Source of the DNA: a bacterium
GTDB taxonomy: Bacteria > UBA9089 > UBA9088 > JAGUXG01
Reading direction: 5' to 3'
Assembly (NCBI GenBank): GCA_020061965.1
Contig: JAGUXG010000060.1
Location: 1-7,611, forward strand
Length of the DNA: 7,611 nt
Position numbers and translations under genes: made by a program. Position 1 is the stretch's first letter. Each line of letters begins with the position of its first letter. This document shows positions 1 to 5,087 of this stretch, piece after piece. Under the pieces are notes generated by a model. The model had not been told where the DNA came from. It saw only the letters and a program-made list of their open reading frames with translations, and ran no database searches.

Positions 1-60
1 AATCATCTTTCCTTTTGGAACAGTCACTTCTTCCGACAAAAAGGCAACTGCTGTATTCAT
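1..60 (-). CDS. Start of an unidentified leftward gene (partial)
   Basis: Read leftward from an ATG at 60-58, the first 20 residues are MNTAVAFLSEEVTVPKGKMI, and the frame is still open at the window edge. A good Shine-Dalgarno sequence, AGAGGG on the minus strand (73-68), sits 7 nt before the ATG. An in-frame TAA lies a short way upstream, so this is the first available start. No family is recognisable from 20 residues. The gene diverges from the scpB-fliQ run. The ribosome binding site is the main support; a chance open stretch is possible. Confidence 0.42.
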   Translation of the reverse strand, partial: MNTAVAFLSEEVTVPKGKMI

Positions 61-101
61 TATAAATCCCTCTTTTTCTATGAGATATTAGTATCCCTAT
101 T

Positions 102-194
102 TTATATCTCGGCATAAAAGGGATTTTCCTTTAATCCTTTTTTGCCTAACTTCAGTAATATAGCAGTTTTACTGTCGTTCAAGAATAGCCACAT
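102..194 (-). other. Short leftward reading frame, possible gene fragment
   Basis: On the minus strand an ATG at 194-192 opens a 30-residue frame ending at TAA 104-102. Its second half, beginning SKTAILLKLGKKGLK, has a protein-like composition. The frame is open for three more codons upstream (KIW) before a stop next to the GTGTGCACTTTT repeat at 208. This could be the C-terminal tail of a gene cut off at that repeat, ending 41 nt before the leftward gene at 60. There is no clear ribosome binding site and I do not recognise a family. It also overlaps an inverted repeat, so it may be chance. Confidence 0.2.
111..146. repeat. Imperfect inverted repeat (hairpin)
   Basis: GGCA (111-114) pairs with TGCC (143-146), and the inner arm AAAAGG-G-ATT (116-125) pairs with AATCCTTTT (133-141) around a 7-nt loop, with one mismatch and one bulged G. 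On the plus strand the 3' arm contains seven consecutive T, as in an intrinsic terminator. However, no rightward gene precedes it in the window, so its role is unknown. It may be a leader hairpin of the leftward gene at 60. Confidence 0.4.
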
Positions 195-207
195 CCATAT
201 CTTTTAG

Positions 208-252
208 GTGTGCACTTTTGAACTTTAAATTTATCAAAAAGTGTGCACTTTT
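208..252. repeat. Paired 12-bp direct repeat GTGTGCACTTTT, insertion-element-end-like
   Basis: GTGTGCACTTTT occurs at 208-219 and again at 241-252, exactly 33 bp apart, about three helical turns. The second copy is also half of a perfect inverted repeat: AAAAGTG (237-243), TG, CACTTTT (246-252). The two blocks together form a larger imperfect inverted repeat. Spaced subterminal repeats with a TG...CACTTTT pattern are, from memory, typical of the ends of some insertion sequences, notably the IS21 family. No transposase gene is visible, so a solo end, a miniature element or an operator array are all possible. Confidence 0.5.
213..226 (+). repeat. 14-bp repeat CACTTTTGAACTTT, left copy
   Basis: This 14-mer is found exactly, in inverted orientation, at 7409-7422 at the other end of the gene run. 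Extending outward to 17 bp (210-226 against 7409-7425) gives 16 matches. The two copies point towards each other, with all the rightward genes between them. Each copy lies next to a truncated gene: scpA here, probably fliR on the right. Confidence 0.6.
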
Positions 253-265
253 AATTCTTAAATAA

Positions 266-286
266 CAACAAGGTAAGTACTTGTTG
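266..286. promoter_or_regulatory. 7-bp perfect inverted repeat overlapping the -35 box
   Basis: CAACAAG (266-272) and CTTGTTG (280-286) form a perfect palindrome with a 7-nt spacer. Its right half overlaps the TTGACT -35 element at 284-289. The size and position fit a binding site for a dimeric regulator. The regulator is unknown, and the repeat might be part of a mobile scar rather than an operator. Confidence 0.35.
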
Positions 287-312
287 ACTAATGGTAGGTT
301 GTAAGATATAAT
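284..312 (+). promoter_or_regulatory. Sigma-70-type promoter for the scpB-fliQ run
   Basis: TTGACT (284-289) and TATAAT (307-312) are separated by exactly 17 bp, a near-perfect sigma-70 consensus on the plus strand. The predicted transcription start is about 318-321. It lies 143 bp before scpB and just before the scpA remnant, whose ATG at 321 would be at or next to the 5' end of the RNA. Nothing of similar quality was noticed elsewhere, so this is the likely main promoter of the run. A long-operon promoter would normally lie upstream of an intact scpA. Confidence 0.6.
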
Positions 313-321
313 AACAACCTA
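295..321. promoter_or_regulatory. 8-bp palindrome enclosing the -10 box, operator-like
   Basis: TAGGTTGT (295-302) and ACAACCTA (314-321) are perfect inverted repeats with an 11-nt spacer that contains the TATAAT -10 box. The left arm lies in the promoter spacer and the right arm covers the predicted transcription start. A protein bound here would block RNA polymerase. The extended arm TAGGTTGTA recurs inverted at 7595-7603, so it may instead belong to a dispersed genomic repeat. Confidence 0.4.
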
Positions 322-482
322 TGCAAGTAAGATTGAAATTCTCATACAACTTTAGCTCTTCGTCAAGAGACAGAATAGAGCCAATTGTCACCTTCCTTGC
401 CCTCCCTGAGCTTATAAAAAGAGAGTCTATTAAGGCTGTCTAATATAAGCCCTTTGCTCCTATATGGACAATCAGAAGATAA
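321..482 (+). pseudogene. scpA: scpA remnant (C-terminal fragment with internal stop)
   Basis: An open frame runs from ATG 321 to TAA 441-443 (40 residues). It includes EPIVTFLALPELIKRESIKA, which matches the C-terminal winged-helix end of ScpA, the kleisin subunit of the SMC-ScpA-ScpB condensin complex (family pattern FLAlLEL.K...v...Q). The TAA stands where the family usually has Gln. Reading through it gives YKPFAPIWTIRR and a stop at 480-482. That overlaps scpB by 19 nt, as expected for an old scpAB junction. A Pro replaces the usual Leu in the FLALLEL motif. An in-frame stop at 312-314 and no coding signal before it show that the first 200 or so residues of ScpA are missing. I read it as a decayed fragment. 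Confidence 0.68.
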
Positions 483-967
483 AACCAATTATAGAAGCCC
501 TGGTCTTTGCCTCGCAAGATGTGCTTTCTACAAAAAAGATAGCAGATCTTCTTGAGGAGAAAGAATCTATTGTCAAAGAGGCTATCTTTAGTTTGCAGAA
601 TGACCTTATCCTTCGTGGTATAGGGCTTGTCTATGTAGCTGGAGGTTGGAGGTTTCAGACAAGACCAGAGTTTTCCAAGTGGATAAAGAAGCTGAGACCA
701 ACCAGAAAGATAAGACTTACCAAGCCATCCCTTATCACCCTATCCATCATTGCTTATAAACAACCTATTACAAAAGGAGAAGTGGAGGTTATTCGTGGCG
801 TGAATAGTGAGGGGCCGATAGAACATTTAATGAAACTTGGGCTTGTTGAAATAGCTGGTCAGAAGAAGGCACCAGGCAATCCATACCTATTCAGGACAAC
901 AAAGAAATTTTTGTCTTTGCTTGGTCTTGGCGATATATCAGCATTGCCAAAGATAGAAAATGTCTAA
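464..967 (+). CDS. scpB: Segregation and condensation protein B (ScpB)
   Basis: ScpB binds ScpA and, with SMC, forms the bacterial condensin that compacts and separates chromosomes. The protein has 167 residues, at the short end of the usual range. It shows the two winged-helix layout: an N-terminal domain from about residue 5 to 80, and a C-terminal domain with the family signatures IIAYKQPIT (95-103), IRGV (110-113), APGNPYLFRTT (136-146) and a final GL..ISALP stretch. The ATG has no clear Shine-Dalgarno sequence, which suits translation coupled to the scpA frame in which it is embedded. With scpA reduced to a fragment just upstream, ScpB needs an ScpA encoded elsewhere, or the complex is degenerating. 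The last 8 nt overlap the next gene. Confidence 0.95.
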   Translation: MDNQKIKPIIEALVFASQDVLSTKKIADLLEEKESIVKEAIFSLQNDLILRGIGLVYVAGGWRFQTRPEFSKWIKKLRPTRKIRLTKPSLITLSIIAYKQPITKGEVEVIRGVNSEGPIEHLMKLGLVEIAGQKKAPGNPYLFRTTKKFLSLLGLGDISALPKIENV

Positions 968-2255
968 TAGTTATTCACCTAAGAGGCACAGAGAAGACAG
1001 GGAGATAAAAATAAGTCTTATTATAAAACTTCTTCTTATCCCTTCAATATGTCTATCTGTTGAGATAAAGCAGTTTCAGCCAAGAGAAGGAATAGGTGGG
1101 TTTGTTCAAAGAATAGGGACTGTGAATCTCTTGATACTTCCTGTTGAGTTTAATAATAGACCGTTTCAACAACCATCATCCTATTTTGACCAATTGGCAG
1201 AGAGGTTCAAGGCTTATTATCTGGAGACATCTAATGGAAGTTTAACTGTAATCCCTTATGTTGCCACTTACACTGTTTTGGCAACCTCGTCTTCTTATTA
1301 TACAAACGATCTTAGACAACTTACGATAGATTCAGTAGCCCAAGCAGACCCTTATATCAACTTCTCTTCTTACAATGCCTTGATGCTTCTCCATTCGGGC
1401 GTAAACAAGCAGAGTGGAGGAGATATAATGTCTAAATTTTTACCTGATGTGAATCTTGCTGCAGATGGAACAGTTATCTATAATGTTATGATTGTTCCAG
1501 AAAAGGATAACTACAGAAGCTCCTCTTTTGGAATATGGTGTCATGAGTTTGGTCATCAACTTGGTCTTGATGACCTCTATTTCTTTGGATATTGGTCACT
1601 GATGAGCTTAGGGTGTTATAATGGTAATGGAGAGTATCCTGCATATTTAGATGCCTACTCCAAGTATAAATTGGGCTGGATTACACCTCAACAGGCAGAG
1701 AATCTGATCCTTCCATTAAAACCAACTTCCCATCTCTTTCGGCTTGGAGGAAGTTATGAATATTTCCTTGTAGAATGGAGGAAGAAAAATGGATTTGACT
1801 CTTTTATTCCAGGAGAGGGATTTCTTATCTACCACATCCAAGAAGTACCAACATATACTGCAACTATACTGCCAGCAGATGCTGAATGGGATGGTTTTGG
1901 TGACAATGGTGACCCCTGGCCAGGCTCATCAAGAAATACCACACCCTCTCTCATATATTATGATGGTTCACCTTCAACATACACTATAAGGATCATCGCG
2001 CCCTCTATCATTCAAATAAAAGCCTATCCTAATCCTGTTATGCTTCCGAATACCACTGTATTCTTTGATGCACCTCCAAGAAGTCTGATAAAGATATTTA
2101 ATGTTGCTGGAGAGCTTGTCGGAGAGGCAAAAGATAATAGGTTTATTGGAAAACTTAGCTGGTCTCCCCAGAATATTGCCAGTGGAGTCTATATCTTTGT
2201 GGCAGAAGATACTGATGGAAATAGAGGTTATGGAAAGATTGGAATAGTAAGATAA
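960..2255 (+). CDS. Secreted M6-family (immune inhibitor A-like) metalloprotease with C-terminal sorting-type domain
   Basis: This is a predicted zinc endopeptidase exported from the cell, 431 residues. A hydrophobic stretch at about 18-33 is a likely signal peptide. The catalytic motif is HEFGH, with H195, E196 and H199, followed by GLDDLY. A WSLMSLG turn (212-218), a YSKYKLGWITP segment (233-243) and PGEGFLIYHI (284-293) also follow the M6 pattern. Residues 354-431 form a second domain starting KAYPNPV and ending SGVYIFVAEDTDGNRGYGKI. It resembles the T9SS type A sorting or FlgD-like Ig domains at the ends of secreted proteins. The ATG overlaps the scpB stop (ATGTCTAA) and has no ribosome binding site of its own. 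The first 16 or so residues look repeat-derived, so the true start is uncertain; an ancestral start at the ATA of 1005 would give a conventional signal peptide. The substrate is unknown. Confidence 0.85.
   Translation: MSNSYSPKRHREDREIKISLIIKLLLIPSICLSVEIKQFQPREGIGGFVQRIGTVNLLILPVEFNNRPFQQPSSYFDQLAERFKAYYLETSNGSLTVIPYVATYTVLATSSSYYTNDLRQLTIDSVAQADPYINFSSYNALMLLHSGVNKQSGGDIMSKFLPDVNLAADGTVIYNVMIVPEKDNYRSSSFGIWCHEFGHQLGLDDLYFFGYWSLMSLGCYNGNGEYPAYLDAYSKYKLGWITPQQAENLILPLKPTSHLFRLGGSYEYFLVEWRKKNGFDSFIPGEGFLIYHIQEVPTYTATILPADAEWDGFGDNGDPWPGSSRNTTPSLIYYDGSPSTYTIRIIAPSIIQIKAYPNPVMLPNTTVFFDAPPRSLIKIFNVAGELVGEAKDNRFIGKLSWSPQNIASGVYIFVAEDTDGNRGYGKIGIVR
974..1004. repeat. Possible dispersed repeat at the start of the protease gene
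   Basis: The segment contains AAGAGGCACAGAGAAGACAG (981-1000). From memory it resembles a widespread intergenic repeat of uncultivated bacteria with the theme ACAGAGGCACAGAGAACACAGA. It supplies the unusually basic residues 6-15 of the protease gene, ahead of the hydrophobic signal segment. An insertion here would explain why the signal peptide has such a long leading segment. This is inference; a second copy is not visible in the window. Confidence 0.3.
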
Positions 2256-2282
2256 ATTTTTTCTTTACAAGGAAAGAAGGGT

Positions 2283-3368
2283 TTGAGTATTATTATAACT
2301 ATGATACAAATGAGTATGGACCAGCTTTTGGAGAAGATGATCCAGACAGGTGCGTCTGACCTGTATCTTAAGACCGGTGCTCCACCTATGTATAAGATAG
2401 AAGGTGCTACCTTACCAGCAAAGATGGAGCCACTCACACCTGAGGATACGGAGAAGCTGATCTATTCTATTACAAGCGATGAAGATAAAGAAAGGTTTGA
2501 AAGAGAGCTTGAGCTGAACTTTGCCTATCATTTGGGTACATCAAGATTCAGGGCGAATGTTTATAGGCAAAGAGAGGCGATAAATGCGGTCTTTCGTCAG
2601 ATAAAGGTTCAAATTGCCACTATTGATGATATGGGTCTGCCACAAATCCTTAAGGAGATAGCCCTTGCACCAAGGGGGCTTGTCTTAGTCACAGGTGCAA
2701 CAGGCTCAGGAAAATCAACAACATTGGCAGCTATCATAGATTATAGAAATGAGAACAGGACAGGCCATATTATCACCATTGAAGACCCGATTGAGTTTGT
2801 TCATCCAGACAAAAAGGGGATTGTCAGCCAGAGGGAGGTCGGTATAGATACCCTTTCCTTTTCAAATGCACTGAAGAATACCCTTCGCCAGGCACCAGAG
2901 GTCATTCTGATAGGTGAAATACGGGATCTTGAGACCATCTCTTCCTCCATCTATTATTCAGAGACAGGCCATTTAGTTCTTTCTACCCTACATTCTACCA
3001 ATGCCAATCAAACAATGGAGAGGGTGATAAACTTCTTTCCAGAAGAGATGCACCCCCAGATATTCCTTGCCCTTTCTTTGAATCTAAAGGCTGTTATCAG
3101 TCAGAGGCTTATCCCTGGTGTGGAGAAGAAGAGGGTGGCTGCCATAGAGATTATGCTTGTGACCCCAAGGATAAAGGAATTGATAAGGAGAGGACAGATT
3201 GGAGGAGAGTTGAAGGAAGCAATTGAAGCAAGCAAAAATGAGGGGTGTCAGTCTTTTGACCAGTGTATCTTTGATTTCTATGCACAAGGGATAATATCAC
3301 AGGAGGAGGCATTGCGTAATTCAGATAGTCCAAGCAATATGAAACTGAGAATGAAAGGAATGGCGTAG
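2283..3368 (+). CDS. pilU: PilT/PilU-family type IV pilus retraction ATPase, PilU-like
   Basis: This is a hexameric cytoplasmic ATPase that powers pilus retraction and twitching. In 361 residues it has the N-terminal ASDLYLKTGAPP segment (24-35), Walker A GATGSGKST (138-146), Asp box TIEDPIEF (165-172), Walker B VILIGEIRD (207-215) and His box GHLVLSTLH (229-237). The stretch NANQTMERVINFFPEE (240-255) and the tail QSFDQCIFDFYAQGIISQEE (323-342) followed by ALRNSDS favour PilU over PilT. The start chosen is TTG 2283, with AGGA at 2270-2273 nine bases before it. ATG at 2301, 2310 or 2316 is possible, and the last fits the family's N-terminus well. No other pilus gene is adjacent, so PilT and the rest of the machine must be elsewhere. 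It starts 27 bp after the protease gene. Confidence 0.93.
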   Translation: MSIIITMIQMSMDQLLEKMIQTGASDLYLKTGAPPMYKIEGATLPAKMEPLTPEDTEKLIYSITSDEDKERFERELELNFAYHLGTSRFRANVYRQREAINAVFRQIKVQIATIDDMGLPQILKEIALAPRGLVLVTGATGSGKSTTLAAIIDYRNENRTGHIITIEDPIEFVHPDKKGIVSQREVGIDTLSFSNALKNTLRQAPEVILIGEIRDLETISSSIYYSETGHLVLSTLHSTNANQTMERVINFFPEEMHPQIFLALSLNLKAVISQRLIPGVEKKRVAAIEIMLVTPRIKELIRRGQIGGELKEAIEASKNEGCQSFDQCIFDFYAQGIISQEEALRNSDSPSNMKLRMKGMA

Positions 3369-3370
3369 GA

Positions 3371-3390
3371 ATTTTAGATTTTAGATTTTT
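3371..3390. repeat. Short tandem repeat, unit ATTTTAG
   Basis: The gap between the pilus ATPase gene and rplU is filled by ATTTTAG (3371-3377), ATTTTAG (3378-3384) and a partial third unit (3385-3390). It directly precedes the AAGGAGG ribosome binding site of rplU at 3391-3397. It may be replication slippage or a small dispersed repeat, and could give an unstructured AU-rich leader for rplU. Confidence 0.5.
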
Positions 3391-3404
3391 AAGGAGGAAA
3401 GAAT

Positions 3405-3719
3405 ATGTATGCGGTTTTAGAGGATAAGGGCAGGCAGTATATAGTGAAAGAGGGAGATAGGCTGAATATTGACCTTGAGAAGAAAAACAAGGGAGATAGA
3501 TTAGAGTTCACCAATCTCCTAATGGTAAAAGATGAGGAGAAGTTCTATATGGGAGACGAACTTTCAAATATAAAGGTTACCGGAGAAGTATTAGGAGAAA
3601 GAAAGGGAAAGAAGATTACTACAGTAAAATACAAGAGAAGAAAGGGATACAGAAGAAAAATAGGACATCGCCAGAAATACCTCTGTGTCCTCATTAAAGG
3701 GATAGAGGGAATTGGTTGA
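3405..3719 (+). CDS. rplU: 50S ribosomal protein L21 (bL21)
   Basis: bL21 binds 23S rRNA in the large ribosomal subunit. The 104 residues match the family's usual length. It begins MYAVLEDKGRQY, the typical opening, and ends with the conserved basic signature TVKYKRRKGYRRKIGHRQKY (73-92). The ribosome binding site AAGGAGG (3391-3397) with 7 nt spacing is the strongest in the window, as expected for a highly expressed gene. It starts 36 bp after the pilus ATPase gene. In most bacteria rpmA (bL27), and often obg, follow rplU; here neither does, and a LysM protein gene comes next. There is no sign of decay. Confidence 0.96.
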   Translation: MYAVLEDKGRQYIVKEGDRLNIDLEKKNKGDRLEFTNLLMVKDEEKFYMGDELSNIKVTGEVLGERKGKKITTVKYKRRKGYRRKIGHRQKYLCVLIKGIEGIG

Positions 3720-3740
3720 GGCAATAAGATAGGAGGAAAA

Positions 3741-4478
3741 ATGAAGAGATGTATTTTGTGGATGTTAGTGATTCAATTGGTAATTGGGCCGATTGATGGT
3801 TTGGCGAAGATTGTTCCAAAAAAGGAGACTGAGATGGTGACGATAAAAGAAGGGGATACGCTTTGGGAGCTTGCCAAAACCTATTTTAATGACCCTGTTA
3901 AATGGCCCGAGTTTAATAAGTTTAATGAGATAACTGATCCTAATCTCATTCATCCGGGAGAAAAGCTTGGTATAGGGCGGAAGGTAGAAAGGGTTGTGAT
4001 GGAAAGAAGAGAAGCAGAGTCTCTTCTTGTCCGCCTTAAACAAGAAAAAGAGAGAGTGAGAGGAAGTCTGGAAGAAAGGGATAGAATAATAGAAAAAGCC
4101 ATTCTTGAATTAAAGACGCCTCTATCTCAGGATGTAGAAGACCTTATTATAGAGATGAAGCTTGCGATAGATGACCTTGAATGGATGCTTTCTGAGCAGA
4201 AAAGTAGCTTCGCTGAAAAAGAGAAGGAGATTTTGATTCTGAAAAAAGAGAGAGATGAATTGAAAGAGAAGGTGACTTTATTAAACTCAAGCATAGATGA
4301 GCTTACCAAGAAGCTCTCTTGTGCAGAAGATAAGACTCTTTCTCAAGGTGTGGAGATAGCGGAGCTAAAGAGAGAGAATGAAAAGCTCAAAAAAGAGAAG
4401 AGGGAGATAAAGACCTTTGCCTATTTCCTGACAGCAGGTGCGATTGCAGGTTTAGCTATTGCGGCTTCTTCAGATTAA
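3741..4478 (+). CDS. LysM-domain, coiled-coil envelope protein
   Basis: This is a predicted exported or membrane-attached protein that binds peptidoglycan, 245 residues. Residues 1-22 are a likely signal peptide. A LysM domain spans about 32-78, with TIKEGDTLWELAKTYFND at its start and LIHPGEKLGI at its end. Residues 84-223 are rich in Lys, Glu and Leu with heptad-like spacing, a long coiled coil. A Gly/Ala-rich hydrophobic segment at 225-242 could insert in a membrane. AGGAGG at 3731-3736 lies 4 nt before the ATG. The layout recalls LysM/coiled-coil proteins such as FimV, which help assemble type IV pili. The nearby pilus ATPase gene makes that link attractive, but no sequence signature proves it. 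A cell-wall spacer or tether role fits as well. Confidence 0.75.
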   Translation: MKRCILWMLVIQLVIGPIDGLAKIVPKKETEMVTIKEGDTLWELAKTYFNDPVKWPEFNKFNEITDPNLIHPGEKLGIGRKVERVVMERREAESLLVRLKQEKERVRGSLEERDRIIEKAILELKTPLSQDVEDLIIEMKLAIDDLEWMLSEQKSSFAEKEKEILILKKERDELKEKVTLLNSSIDELTKKLSCAEDKTLSQGVEIAELKRENEKLKKEKREIKTFAYFLTAGAIAGLAIAASSD

Positions 4479-5087
4479 ATGGTTATTATTGGGACTGGCG
4501 AACAAGGACGGGTTGTTTTAGATATTCTGCTCAGTAGAGGTTTTAAGCCTGATGGATTTTTGAATATTTCGCCTTTTGAGAAAGAAGAGGTCTGTGGATT
4601 TCCTGTACTTGGAGATACATCTTCTCTTTTTCGGTTTAAGGAGGGTATTGTTGCCCTTGGGGACAATCTTAAGAGAAAAGAGGTTTTTCTTGAAGCAAGA
4701 TCTTCTGGTCTTCTTTTTGTTAATGCCATTCATTACTCTGCTGTTATTTCGGGGCTTGCAAAACTTGGAGATGGTGTGGTAATTGGTGCAGGTGTCGTGA
4801 TAAATACTGGGGCAGAGATTTCCGATAACACTATCTTAAACACAGGAGCAATCATTGAGCACGATTGTTTTATCTCCCGGGATAGCCATATTGGACCTGG
4901 TGCTGTATTAGGAGGCGGTGTTTTTGTAGGAGAATGTAGTTTTATTGGACTTTCTGCTGTTATCCTTCCTGATATTAAGATAGGAAATGGCGTTATAGTT
5001 GGAGCAGGTTCGGTTGTGACAAGGGATGTGCCAGACGGGCTCACTGTAAAAGGTGTTCCTGCTAAACCTATAAAGAAAAATGTCTAA
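4479..5087 (+). CDS. NeuD/PglD-family sugar O- or N-acyltransferase (left-handed beta-helix)
   Basis: This family transfers an acetyl or related acyl group from acyl-CoA to a nucleotide sugar or sialic-acid-type sugar, usually for surface glycans. In 202 residues, an N-terminal Rossmann-like domain carries the opening VIIGTGEQGR (2-11) and runs to about 85. Hexapeptide repeats then build a left-handed beta-helix (about 95-180), with the catalytic-base region IIEHDC around H128 and a second His at 137 that in PglD contacts acetyl-CoA. The end, SVVTRDVPDGLTVKGVPAKP (178-197), is the standard terminus. The ATG directly follows the TAA of the LysM gene with no ribosome binding site, so it is translated by coupling. 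No other glycan gene is nearby, so the substrate (sialic acid, bacillosamine or another sugar) cannot be told. Confidence 0.85.
   Translation: MVIIGTGEQGRVVLDILLSRGFKPDGFLNISPFEKEEVCGFPVLGDTSSLFRFKEGIVALGDNLKRKEVFLEARSSGLLFVNAIHYSAVISGLAKLGDGVVIGAGVVINTGAEISDNTILNTGAIIEHDCFISRDSHIGPGAVLGGGVFVGECSFIGLSAVILPDIKIGNGVIVGAGSVVTRDVPDGLTVKGVPAKPIKKNV

Noticed and set aside
153..174. CAGTAA/TTACTG inverted repeat
   Set aside because: A 6-bp stem with a 10-nt loop in AT-rich DNA is expected by chance, with no supporting context.
2259..2280. TTCTTT/AAAGAA hairpin with the pilU ribosome binding site in its loop
   Set aside because: The stem is only 6 bp and nearly all A-T, too weak for a terminator or a convincing translation switch.
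4733..5044. 103-residue leftward frame antisense to the acyltransferase gene
   Set aside because: The Pro/Thr/Ser-rich translation is the expected shadow of Gly/Val-rich hexapeptide repeats on the other strand.
960..5087. Identical ATGTCTAA overlaps at 960-967 and 5080-5087 as a shared duplicated element
   Set aside because: The match is confined to the 8-nt start/stop overlap and two preceding bases. The flanking genes are unrelated, so convergent coupling is enough.
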